5,041 bases of DNA from an uncultured Chloroflexota bacterium (GCA_913046025.1 CAJWRP010000223.1:1-5041); one strand, 5' to 3'; shown: positions 1 through 5,041, counted from the first letter of the stretch. Notes: generated from the letters alone by a model not told the origin. Made by a program: numbers and translations.

Positions 1-533
1 AGCTTTAGAATACGTCGGCGCACCAGCCGGCGGTCCGTCTCAATCTGGGTCTCGCCAGGGCCCCTGGTGCCGATTCCGCCGCCTAGGCGTTCCAGATGTG
101 TCCATTGGCCGGCCAGCCTGGGCAAAAGGTACTGATGCTGCGCCAGTTCCACCTGCAGCCGCCCTTCTTTGGTGCGGGCCCTCTGGGCAAACACGTCCAG
201 AATGAGAGCCGACCTATCAATCACCTTCACGCCGCCCAACACGTTCTCAACGTTGCGCTGCTGAGTCGGAGTAAGCTCATCGTCAAATATCACGGTGTTG
301 ACGCGCTTCTCCTTCACCAGATCATGGAGCTCATCGATTTTGCCCTTGCCAAGGTACACAGAGGTTGGGCGCTCCAGTCGCTGAATCATAGTGCCAACGA
401 CGAACGCCTTGGCGCTACGGGCTAGCTCTGCCAACTCCTGCACGGAGTCTTCGACAGCCCACATACCACGGCGCGCCTTTAACTGGACGCCTACTAGAAA
501 AGCTCGTTCAGCTCGGGGGCGTGTTGAGATCAA
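1..533 (-). CDS. hflX: GTPase HflX, N-terminal part (runs off the left edge)
   Basis: HflX is a translation-factor-like GTPase that binds the 50S subunit and splits or rescues stalled ribosomes. About 177 codons are visible, covering the N-terminal HflX domain and the following helical linker. Visible landmarks are [11 protein letters not shown] near the start, [40 protein letters not shown] followed by [10 protein letters not shown], and the glycine-rich [19 protein letters not shown] just before the edge. The G1-G4 GTPase motifs lie beyond base 1, so GTP binding cannot be checked here. The start is uncertain. The first in-frame ATG (462-464) is already inside the conserved domain, and the frame is open back to a TAA at 585-587. 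I chose TTG at 531-533. A GAGGAG at 552-557 sits 6 nt from an in-frame ATT (543-545) but 18 nt from the TTG. The gene lies 78 nt downstream of dapL on the same strand and is probably co-transcribed with it. Confidence 0.94.
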   Translation of the reverse strand, partial: MISTRPRAERAFLVGVQLKARRGMWAVEDSVQELAELARSAKAFVVGTMIQRLERPTSVYLGKGKIDELHDLVKEKRVNTVIFDDELTPTQQRNVENVLGGVKVIDRSALILDVFAQRARTKEGRLQVELAQHQYLLPRLAGQWTHLERLGGGIGTRGPGETQIETDRRLVRRRILK

Positions 534-551
534 TTTTCTCGGAATATTTAT

Positions 552-557
552 CTCCTC
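552..557 (-). promoter_or_regulatory. Shine-Dalgarno-like GAGGAG upstream of hflX
   Basis: On the minus strand GAGGAG is followed by six bases and then an in-frame ATT codon. The TTG that I use as the hflX start is 18 nt away, which is too far for normal SD use. The site therefore favours a rare ATT start (as in infC) or a slightly different initiation mechanism, and the choice cannot be settled from sequence alone. Confidence 0.4.
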
Positions 558-611
558 TGGCGCGTACTGGAAACGTCCGATTTGTTAGGTGATGCCAATA
601 TATACAAAAAT

Positions 612-1784
612 TTAGCGAGGCGCAGGAACCTTCCAACTTTCTAGTCTGGCCAGGCCCTTTTCCATGTCCTCATTGTTAATGGTCAGCGAAAGCCTGATGT
701 AACCCTCACCGTATTTGCCGTAGCCGTTGCCAGGAGTTACCACTATGTCGCACTCCTCCAGGAGCAGCTCTGTGAACTCCGAAGATGAGTAACCAGCTGG
801 CGTTCGCGTCCACACATAAAGGCTAGCCTTGGGCGGGATCGCCTCCAGACCTATTTCTTGCAACACCGACACCACACGGTCTCGCCTGTGCTGATAAATA
901 GCGTTCCTGTCATCTATTGCATCCTGCGACATTCGCATCGCCTCAATGCCCATGTACTGAATAGCGTTTGGAACGCCGGAGTCTATGTTCGACTTCACCA
1001 CCATCATTGCCTTGATGATCTCTTCGTTGCCCACAAGCATACCCAGTCGCCAACCGGTCATGTTGTAGCTCTTGGACAGCGAATGAAACTCTGCCCCTAC
1101 CTCCATAGCACCAGGCGTTTGAAGGAAACTAATGGGCCTGTAGCCATCGTATGCAACCTCTGAATAGGATGCGTCGTGCAATATGGCAACGTCATACTTT
1201 CGGCCGAAATCTACAGCCTTCTTGAAGAATTCCAGGTCAGCTATAGCGCCTGTGGGATTGTTCGGGTAGTTGAGCCACATGACCGTGGCCTTCTGCGCGA
1301 CCTCTTCAGGAATAGCGTCCAGGTCGGGCAACCAGCCGTTCTCTTCGAGCAGAGGCATCCAGTGGCACTCTCCACCGGCGAACCAGGTGCCCACAGAGTA
1401 GACGGGGTACCCGGGGTCAGGCACCAAGGCGATATCACCAGGCTCAATGAAGCACAGGGCTGCGTGGCCTATTCCCTCTTTTGCGCCGATCAGAGGCAGG
1501 GTCTCTTTGTCAGGATGGATGGACAGGCCGAATCTGCGCTGATACCAGTCCGCGACTTCCTGCCTGAATTCGGGAAGGCCATCGGTCTCAGGGTAACGGT
1601 GGTTAGGTGCATCCAGGGCCGTTTCCCGAAGCTTCTCCACAATGTTGTCGGGTGTTGGAATATCCGGGTCGCCAATGCCAAAGCTGATGACCTCGATGCC
1701 CTGGGCCCTCTTCGCCGCAATCTTGCGACTGATCTCTACAAAAAGGTACGGCGGCACCCTGTCTATACGGCTGGCAAATTTCAT
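612..1784 (-). CDS. dapL: LL-diaminopimelate aminotransferase (class I/II PLP aminotransferase)
   Basis: This enzyme would convert tetrahydrodipicolinate plus glutamate directly to LL-2,6-diaminopimelate and 2-oxoglutarate, bypassing the DapD/DapC/DapE succinylase steps. The product is 390 aa, a usual length for bacterial DapL. Fold-type I landmarks are all present: PPYLFVEISRKI (11-22), FGIGDPDIPTP (35-45), HRYPETDG (62-69), GAKEG cofactor loop (100-104), NYPNNPTGA (172-180), D204 and Y207 in HDASYSEVAYDG, the PLP lysine K238 in SLSKSYNMTGWRLG, and substrate-carboxylate arginine R364 in GEGYIRLSL. I start at ATG 1782-1784 because GGAG lies 5 nt upstream and family members begin at this MK..R..R.PPYLF segment. 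The open frame continues 17 codons further upstream, but that part is unlike the family. Dap specificity over other aminotransferases of this subfamily is supported by the PPYLF, GAKEG and GYG.YGEGYIR signatures and by dapF nearby. Confidence 0.92.
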   Translation of the reverse strand: MKFASRIDRVPPYLFVEISRKIAAKRAQGIEVISFGIGDPDIPTPDNIVEKLRETALDAPNHRYPETDGLPEFRQEVADWYQRRFGLSIHPDKETLPLIGAKEGIGHAALCFIEPGDIALVPDPGYPVYSVGTWFAGGECHWMPLLEENGWLPDLDAIPEEVAQKATVMWLNYPNNPTGAIADLEFFKKAVDFGRKYDVAILHDASYSEVAYDGYRPISFLQTPGAMEVGAEFHSLSKSYNMTGWRLGMLVGNEEIIKAMMVVKSNIDSGVPNAIQYMGIEAMRMSQDAIDDRNAIYQHRRDRVVSVLQEIGLEAIPPKASLYVWTRTPAGYSSSEFTELLLEECDIVVTPGNGYGKYGEGYIRLSLTINNEDMEKGLARLESWKVPAPR

Positions 1785-1789
1785 AACTT

Positions 1790-1793
1790 CTCC
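1790..1793 (-). promoter_or_regulatory. Ribosome binding site of dapL
   Basis: GGAG (within GGAGAAG) lies 5 nt upstream of ATG 1782-1784 on the minus strand. It decides the start against the upstream codon at 1833-1835, which has no comparable site and would add a non-conserved 17-residue leader. Confidence 0.7.
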
Positions 1794-1841
1794 AAAATAA
1801 ACGTATCGATTCGCTAGTATTCGCAGGCTATCCACAACGGA

Positions 1842-1870
1842 AATTACGCACCAGCGAAAGTGCAGTAATT
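1842..1870. repeat. Inverted repeat / stem-loop upstream of dapL
   Basis: AATTACGCAC (1842-1851) pairs with GTGC-a-GTAATT (1860-1870). This gives 10 bp with one bulged A and an 8-nt loop (cagcgaaa). Neither strand has a T-run after it, so it is not a standard terminator. It lies 58-86 nt upstream of the dapL start, where it could be an operator or a leader-RNA stem. Confidence 0.45.
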
Positions 1871-1917
1871 CTACGGGAAGGCGGGCGATAGGTAAAGAGC
1901 GGCGGCTCTACTCACAT

Positions 1918-1946
1918 TTGCTTTCGAATAGATTCTCTAGGACAAT
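1918..1946 (+). promoter_or_regulatory. Possible sigma-70-type promoter for the plus-strand pair
   Basis: TTGCTT (1918-1923) and GACAAT (1941-1946) are separated by 17 bp. The -35 matches TTGACA at 3 of 6 positions and the -10 matches TATAAT at 4 of 6. Transcription would begin about 40 nt before the ATG at 1992. The match is weak and could be chance. Confidence 0.25.
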
Positions 1947-1979
1947 TAACTCTAACCAACTCATGTCATTCGCCCCCAA

Positions 1980-1986
1980 AGGTGAG
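1980..1986 (+). promoter_or_regulatory. Ribosome binding site of the membrane-anchored protein gene
   Basis: AGGTGAG lies 5 nt before ATG 1992-1994. This good Shine-Dalgarno match fixes the start and argues that the gene is translated. Confidence 0.65.
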
Positions 1987-1991
1987 AGTCG

Positions 1992-2546
1992 ATGAGTATT
2001 GCAAAGATCATTATTCTGGCTGTGGTCGGAGTAGTCGTTCTGGTAGTTGTCCTTGCCGCTGTTGCCGCCTTCAGCGTCTTCAATGGCGTAACCGGCGAGG
2101 CAGAGCCACTAACGGCGGCGGTCGTCTCGGAAGGCCTACCCGTCGAGGAGAAGATCGCGTCTGCTCTTACCGAAACCTCCGCGTTCTATTTGGAAATCAC
2201 CAACGACGAACTGTCTGCGCTTCTCCTCTGCCGAGCAGGTTCCGTTTCGCCTATAAGGGACATATCGGTGGAGATCAACCCTGGTCTGCTGAAAATCAGC
2301 GGAGGCCTGGGCAGCGCCCCTTCGGTGCCTTTCTCTGGTGAGGTGTTCGTCGAATTTGTAGACGGTCGTGTGGAGCTGGAGGCCCGCAATATGTCGGTCT
2401 CATTTCTGCCAGTACCGGGCGTGGTCAAAGATGAACTCCAGCCTCTTATCGATCAGGGTTTGGACATTAATGAGGTGCTGAGTGATACCGGCGGGGTGCA
2501 GATTCAGCGATTTGATCTGCAGCCTGGTCTTGTCACCATATCATGA
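1992..2546 (+). CDS. Membrane-anchored extracytoplasmic protein of unknown function, YpmS/DUF2140- or LmeA-like layout
   Basis: The product is 184 aa. Residues 4-30 form a long valine/alanine/leucine-rich hydrophobic segment (KIIILAVVGVVVLVVVLAAV), a signal anchor with no lipobox cysteine. The remainder is soluble and beta-rich: FYLEITNDELSALL (65-78), alternating strands around DISVEINPGLLKISG and VFVEFVDGRVELEARNMSV, then VPGVVKDELQPLIDQGLDINEVL before a final strand ending LVTIS. The pattern of TM, then ITN-type element, then beta strands, then an amphipathic helix near the C-terminus resembles YpmS (DUF2140) and LmeA/DUF2993 proteins, which belong to lipid-binding-like folds. I infer this by eye and it is not a confirmed family hit. 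It has a good SD. Its stop overlaps the next ORF by 4 nt (ATGA), so the two are translationally coupled. It is transcribed opposite to all flanking housekeeping genes. No enzymatic motif is visible and the function is unknown. Confidence 0.8.
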   Translation: MSIAKIIILAVVGVVVLVVVLAAVAAFSVFNGVTGEAEPLTAAVVSEGLPVEEKIASALTETSAFYLEITNDELSALLLCRAGSVSPIRDISVEINPGLLKISGGLGSAPSVPFSGEVFVEFVDGRVELEARNMSVSFLPVPGVVKDELQPLIDQGLDINEVLSDTGGVQIQRFDLQPGLVTIS

Positions 2547-2788
2547 CCATGTACAACCCCTTTGACTTCGGCTTGGGAATTCCCTTCGAAGACTTTTCTA
2601 ACGAAATAATAGCCCAGCTAAATGAGATAATTACCAGCAGTGCTTCTCAGGCGGGAGCAAAGATCGCCGATCCGTCTAGCGGCATGGCAGGAAATGCCAA
2701 CGCGTGGACCAACATGCTGCAGGGTGACATTCATCCCAATGCTGACGGGTATCAGGTTCTTGCGCTGTCGCTGGTGGAAGCGAAGTAG
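2543..2788 (+). CDS. C-terminal fragment of an SGNH/GDSL hydrolase (probable truncated remnant)
   Basis: This 81-aa ORF ends like an SGNH-fold esterase. MYNPFDFG (3-10) matches the strand-plus-NPF segment of YpmR-type lipases, a helix follows (NEIIAQLNEIITSSASQAGAKI), and GDIHPNADGYQVLA (61-74) is the terminal block V carrying the catalytic Asp/His (D62, H64). The Asp is two rather than three residues before His, a spacing I recall in some family members. Whole SGNH proteins have about 200-250 residues. Blocks I-III (GDS serine, Gly, Asn) are absent, and the frame closes at a TGA at 2513-2515. It starts inside the stop of the preceding gene (ATGA) and has no SD of its own, so expression would rely on coupling. 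A second ATG follows at 2549. It is most likely a 5'-deleted relic without hydrolase activity; a functional small protein is possible but less likely. Confidence 0.65.
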   Translation: MTMYNPFDFGLGIPFEDFSNEIIAQLNEIITSSASQAGAKIADPSSGMAGNANAWTNMLQGDIHPNADGYQVLALSLVEAK

Positions 2789-2804
2789 ATCATCAAGAGG
2801 ATTT

Positions 2805-2831
2805 GGCGGGTGGCTACTCTGGCCACTCGCC
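2805..2831. terminator. Hairpin at the convergent junction, possible bidirectional terminator
   Basis: GGCGGGTGGC (2805-2814) pairs with GCCACTCGCC (2822-2831). This makes 10 bp including one G-T wobble, with a 7-nt loop. It spans the dapF stop codon and begins 16 nt after the stop of the plus-strand SGNH fragment. The stem is GC-rich but neither side is followed by a T-run, so termination is plausible from position and stability only. Confidence 0.4.
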
Positions 2832-3653
2832 TTCGAAGACCTTAGCCACAGGCCCTTCCAAAATGACAGGTCCGTGTCCCGGCCACTCCACCGTTAGCTC
2901 GCCGCCAGGGAGCTCAATCACAACCTTATCGTCTATGTAGCCGTGCAACTTTGCAGCGACTGCCGTAGCGCATGCTCCGGTCCCACAGGCCAGGGTTATG
3001 CCCGAACCTCGTTCCCAGACCCGCAGCTTGATGCGTTCTCTGTCCAACACGTTGGCTATCTCGAAGTTGACCCTGTTGGGGAAAATCTGATGATGCTCCA
3101 CCAGCGGCCCCACCTCGGTGAGACGCACATCGTCGACCGGCTTCTCAATGAATGCGATGGCGTGAGGATTGCCCATAGATACGAAGGTCAGCTTGAAGTC
3201 GCCGCCCTCCACGCTAATGGGATGGTCCATTATGACGTCTTGCCCCGGCAAATCCACAGGTACGTCGGAGGGAATCAGGACAGGCTCACCCATGCTCACA
3301 CGAGCGCGAATCATCTCGCCGTTCTTCAGAATAGGGTTCACATTCAGAATGCCCGCCCCTGTTTCGACAGACACGACCGAATCACCATAAGGGATGATCT
3401 GCTCATCCAGAGCGAACCTCACGAAGCAGCGAATGCCGTTGCCGCACATCTCCGATTCCGAGCCGTCGGCGTTGAACATTCGCATACGTAGGTCGGCCTT
3501 TTCGGATGGCAAGACCAGGATGATGCCGTCTGAACCAGCGCCTGTATGCCGATCGCTCATGGCAACAGAGAGGGCTGGCCAGTCGCGCTCCTGATTTCTA
3601 GCATCGACGTATAGATAGTCGTTCCCAGCGCCATGCAACTTTGTAAAATTCAA
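2814..3653 (-). CDS. dapF: Diaminopimelate epimerase
   Basis: DapF is a cofactor-independent two-cysteine epimerase that interconverts LL- and meso-diaminopimelate, the step before lysine decarboxylation and meso-DAP use in peptidoglycan. The product is 279 aa, close to the E. coli enzyme (274). Visible motifs are NFTKLHGAGNDY (2-13), DRHTGAGSDG (34-43), FNADGSESEMCGNG (60-73) with catalytic Cys70, VSMGNPHAIAF (158-168), the ERGSG loop (214-218), and LACGTGACATA (221-231) with catalytic Cys223. I start at TTG 3651-3653 because GGAGG lies exactly 6 nt upstream and the protein then begins MNFTKLHGAGND as in the family. The TTG 8 codons upstream would give a non-conserved MCINRRNS leader that includes the SD itself. 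With dapL in the same window it supplies consecutive pathway steps. It lies 98 nt downstream of miaA, probably with its own or a read-through promoter. Confidence 0.96.
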   Translation of the reverse strand: MNFTKLHGAGNDYLYVDARNQERDWPALSVAMSDRHTGAGSDGIILVLPSEKADLRMRMFNADGSESEMCGNGIRCFVRFALDEQIIPYGDSVVSVETGAGILNVNPILKNGEMIRARVSMGEPVLIPSDVPVDLPGQDVIMDHPISVEGGDFKLTFVSMGNPHAIAFIEKPVDDVRLTEVGPLVEHHQIFPNRVNFEIANVLDRERIKLRVWERGSGITLACGTGACATAVAAKLHGYIDDKVVIELPGGELTVEWPGHGPVILEGPVAKVFEGEWPE

Positions 3654-3659
3654 ACTGTT

Positions 3660-3664
3660 CCTCC
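3660..3664 (-). promoter_or_regulatory. Ribosome binding site of dapF, deciding a TTG start
   Basis: On the minus strand GGAGG is followed by aacagt and then TTG (3651-3653). The site is near consensus with ideal 6-nt spacing, so the TTG is the real start rather than the TTG at 3675-3677. Confidence 0.85.
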
Positions 3665-3683
3665 GATTTATACACAACCGCTC

Positions 3684-3727
3684 ATGGGGCGTTAGCCAAT
3701 TTTAGCATTTTTATTGCCCTACCCCAT
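3684..3727 (-). promoter_or_regulatory. Possible dapF promoter flanked by an inverted repeat
   Basis: On the minus strand a -10-like TAAAAT (3699-3704) matches 5 of 6 consensus positions. The hexamer 17 bp upstream is ATGGGG (3722-3727), a poor -35, but it forms a perfect 6-bp inverted repeat with CCCCAT (plus-strand ATGGGG at 3684-3689) just after the expected transcription start. A direct repeat TTAGC (3692-3696 and 3702-3706) with 10-bp period lies between the arms. The geometry is operator-like but unproven. Confidence 0.25.
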
Positions 3728-3733
3728 AGGCCG

Positions 3734-3752
3734 AAAAACCGCAGCCGCCTGC
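3734..3752 (-). terminator. Weak terminator-like element after miaA
   Basis: Reading the minus strand, GCAG-gcgg-CTGC (3741-3752) is a 4-bp stem with a tetraloop. It overlaps the last base of the miaA stop codon and is followed by GG and TTTTT (3734-3738). The stem is too short to be a confident intrinsic terminator, so read-through into dapF is likely. Confidence 0.25.
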
Positions 3753-4693
3753 TAGTTAGACAGCCAGCGGCGAACTTCGGCGAGCACATCTTCGGCCACC
3801 GATTCTGACGAGACGTCGAACCACTTGATGCGGTTGTCGCCAGGCTTGAACCAGGTGTACTGCCTACGAGCGAACCTGTGAGTTCGAGACCTGGTGCTCA
3901 AAACAGCTTCATCCAAGGATAACTTGCTATCAAGATGTTCGAGCAGCTCTCCGTAACCCAGGCCGGACATCGCAGGAAGGTCACGGCCATAGCCCTGCGC
4001 CGCCAGCGATTTGACCTCATCCAGCCAGCCAGCCTCCATCATAATGTCGATTCGATCGTCTATGCGCTGGTACAGTGCGGCTCTTATCATGGTCAGCCCA
4101 ATGATCTTTACGTCAAAGTCTGGTGGGATCTTGCGCGGTCCCCCTGTTGATTTAGCCCTGCCTTGGCTGCCGCCGGTGGTGTGAAAGACTTCGAGCGCAC
4201 GAATTACGCGCCGGACATTCTGGGAGTCGACGCTACGTGCGGCGGCGGGATCAAGCCTCTCCAGTTCGCGGAAGACACTGCCGTTGCCCTCGCTCTCGGC
4301 CTGCAGCTCATACTTCTTGCGGATTTCCAGGTTCGGCTCTATTTCAGGGACTTGCCAACCTTCAAGCAAGGCCCATATGTATTGCCCAGAGCCTCCCACT
4401 ACTATGGGAAGGCGGTCCCGGTCCTGGGCAATACTGCGAATGGCTTCACTGGCCTGAGGGACGAAGTGGGCCAAGCTGTACTTGCCGTCTGGATCAACGA
4501 CGTCTATCAGGTGGTGAGGCACAGCAGCCTGCTGTTCCGGTGTAGGCTTGGCCGTGCCGATATCCATGCCTCTGTACAACTGTCTGCTGTCGGCATTCAC
4601 TATCTCGCCGTTCAATGCGTTGGCCAAATTAATGGCCATATCCGTCTTACCCACGGCGGTCGGCCCCACAATTACTAGTAATTTCGTAGTCAT
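3752..4693 (-). CDS. miaA: tRNA dimethylallyltransferase (tRNA A37 isopentenyltransferase)
   Basis: MiaA transfers the dimethylallyl group from DMAPP to N6 of adenosine-37 in tRNAs reading UNN codons, the first step of i6A/ms2i6A formation, in the cytoplasm. The product is 313 aa, the normal family length. Motifs in order are the P-loop GPTAVGKT (10-17), NADSRQLYRGMDIGTAKP (33-50) with general base D35, HHLIDVVDPD (60-69), GGSGQYI (100-106, often GGTGLY elsewhere), NVRRVIRALEV (159-169), the insertion domain, and THRFARRQYTWFK (271-283). The frame is intact. The start ATG lies 6 nt after the tpiA stop with no clear SD, which suggests translational coupling in a tpiA-miaA operon. A weak terminator-like element follows the stop. 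Confidence 0.97.
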   Translation of the reverse strand: MTTKLLVIVGPTAVGKTDMAINLANALNGEIVNADSRQLYRGMDIGTAKPTPEQQAAVPHHLIDVVDPDGKYSLAHFVPQASEAIRSIAQDRDRLPIVVGGSGQYIWALLEGWQVPEIEPNLEIRKKYELQAESEGNGSVFRELERLDPAAARSVDSQNVRRVIRALEVFHTTGGSQGRAKSTGGPRKIPPDFDVKIIGLTMIRAALYQRIDDRIDIMMEAGWLDEVKSLAAQGYGRDLPAMSGLGYGELLEHLDSKLSLDEAVLSTRSRTHRFARRQYTWFKPGDNRIKWFDVSSESVAEDVLAEVRRWLSN

Positions 4694-4699
4694 GAGAGA

Positions 4700-5041
4700 T
4701 TAGATAACGGTGGCTGCGGCTCGCTGAACGATGTCCACAAAGGACTCCGCGCTCAGGCTGGCACCGCCCACCAGCGCGCCGTTCAGGTCGGTCTGAGCCA
4801 GGTAATCAGCCACGTTAGATGCGTTGACGCTGCCTCCGTAAAGCAGGGGCACGTCGTTGGCAGATTCCTGTCCGTACAGCGACGTAAGCACACTTCGAAT
4901 GTGGCCAAGCATCTCCTGCGCTAGCTCTGGAGTGGCCGCGCGACCGGTACCAATCGCCCACACAGGTTCGTAGGCCACAACCAGGTCGCTGGTGAACCCA
5001 ATGCCTTCAAGTCCCGCTCGTACCTGGGCCTCTACGAAGGC
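4700..5041 (-). CDS. tpiA: Triosephosphate isomerase, C-terminal part (enters from the right edge)
   Basis: TpiA interconverts dihydroxyacetone phosphate and glyceraldehyde 3-phosphate in glycolysis and gluconeogenesis. The frame is open to the window edge. It gives 113 codons plus stop, roughly the last 45% of a 250-aa TIM barrel. AYEPVWAIGTGRAAT carries the catalytic glutamate and the flexible loop 6. LLYGGSVNASN and GALVGGASL are the phosphate-binding loops 7 and 8. The GTG at 4976-4978 is only an internal valine codon, because the upstream translation (EAQVRAGLEGIGF, then LVVAYEPVWAIG) continues the family sequence. The N-terminal Asn/Lys and His catalytic residues lie outside the window. 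The stop is 6 nt from the miaA start, so the two are co-transcribed. Confidence 0.97.
   Translation of the reverse strand, partial: AFVEAQVRAGLEGIGFTSDLVVAYEPVWAIGTGRAATPELAQEMLGHIRSVLTSLYGQESANDVPLLYGGSVNASNVADYLAQTDLNGALVGGASLSAESFVDIVQRAAATVI

Larger units (their letters stand above)
1785..1991. other. Divergent intergenic region between dapL and the plus-strand pair
   Basis: These 207 bases must carry the promoters for dapL (minus) and for the plus-strand membrane-protein gene. I see a 10-bp stem-loop at 1842-1870, a small perfect hairpin AGAGC-ggcg-GCTCT at 1896-1909, and a weak plus-strand sigma-70-like element at 1918-1946. For dapL I found only a poor candidate: TTGTGG at 1832-1837 without a convincing -10. 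There is no tRNA and no trace of the missing N-terminal half of the SGNH hydrolase. Confidence 0.6.

Noticed and set aside
585..611. TATATA/T-rich stretch after dapL as terminator or hflX promoter
   Set aside because: There is no stem before the T-run and no -35 at suitable distance. It is probably just an AT-rich spacer.
1176..1817. Long plus-strand ORF (213 codons) opposite dapL
   Set aside because: It is antisense to a gene with intact aminotransferase motifs, its translation shows no domain, and it has no convincing RBS. It is a shadow of codon bias.
1982..2341. Alternative-frame plus ORF overlapping the membrane-anchored protein start
   Set aside because: Its translation is Arg/Cys/Gly-rich without structure. 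The frame starting at 1992 has a clean SD and a TM segment.
2640..2897. Plus-strand ORF in another frame over the SGNH fragment and the dapF end
   Set aside because: The SGNH motif is in the other frame. This translation is arginine-rich, low in pattern and crosses the convergent junction.
2943..3491. Plus-strand ORF (182 codons) opposite dapF
   Set aside because: It overlaps the catalytic regions of dapF in antisense and its translation has no recognisable features.
3661..3670. TATAAA just upstream of dapF (minus strand) as a -10 box
   Set aside because: Transcription from it would start inside or after the dapF Shine-Dalgarno, and no -35 is correctly spaced.
4163..4678. Plus-strand ORF (171 codons) opposite miaA
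   Set aside because: It lies wholly antisense to a well-conserved gene and its composition is that of a reverse-strand shadow.
1..5041. CRISPR array, tRNA/rRNA genes, insertion sequence ends, phage or toxin-antitoxin genes
   Set aside because: I looked for regular repeats, tRNA cloverleafs, transposase motifs and small toxin/antitoxin pairs and saw none.

Overview
This window looks like bacterial chromosome, and most of it is a compact housekeeping cluster on the minus strand. In minus-strand transcription order it holds the 3' end of tpiA (triosephosphate isomerase, entering from the right edge), miaA (tRNA dimethylallyltransferase), dapF (diaminopimelate epimerase), dapL (LL-diaminopimelate aminotransferase) and the 5' part of hflX (ribosome-associated GTPase, leaving at the left edge). 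Every gene has intact, recognisable family motifs. Moderate-to-high GC, the one-step DapL route to LL-DAP and the style of the HflX and MiaA sequences suggest Chloroflexota (Dehalococcoidia/SAR202-like). This is inference from memory of protein style and not a computed placement.

Layout: 1-533 hflX (partial, minus); 534-611 short AT-rich gap; 612-1784 dapL (minus); 1785-1991 divergent intergenic region with a 10-bp stem-loop; 1992-2546 a membrane-anchored protein of unknown function (plus); 2543-2788 a small ORF overlapping it by ATGA, which looks like only the C-terminal third to half of an SGNH/GDSL hydrolase (plus); 2789-2813 a convergent junction with a 10-bp hairpin; 2814-3653 dapF (minus); 3654-3751 intergenic with a weak terminator and a promoter/inverted-repeat candidate; 3752-4693 miaA (minus); 4700-5041 tpiA (partial, minus).

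How the genes work together: DapL converts tetrahydrodipicolinate directly to LL-DAP, and DapF epimerises it to meso-DAP for lysine and, where present, peptidoglycan. The two steps are consecutive and the genes are neighbours, separated only by the plus-strand pair. MiaA (A37 of UNN-decoding tRNAs) and HflX (ribosome rescue/splitting) serve translation. tpiA and miaA are 6 nt apart and surely co-transcribed.

The unusual part is the plus-strand pair. It interrupts an otherwise co-directional cluster, and its second member keeps the C-terminal Asp/His block of an SGNH hydrolase while the nucleophile-serine half is absent from the window. A pairing of YpmS/DUF2140-like protein with SGNH hydrolase is known in Firmicutes (ypmR-ypmS), so this may be a decayed or truncated version of that module. 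Start codons are also notable: dapF clearly starts at TTG behind a strong Shine-Dalgarno, and hflX has no usable ATG near its conserved N-terminus.
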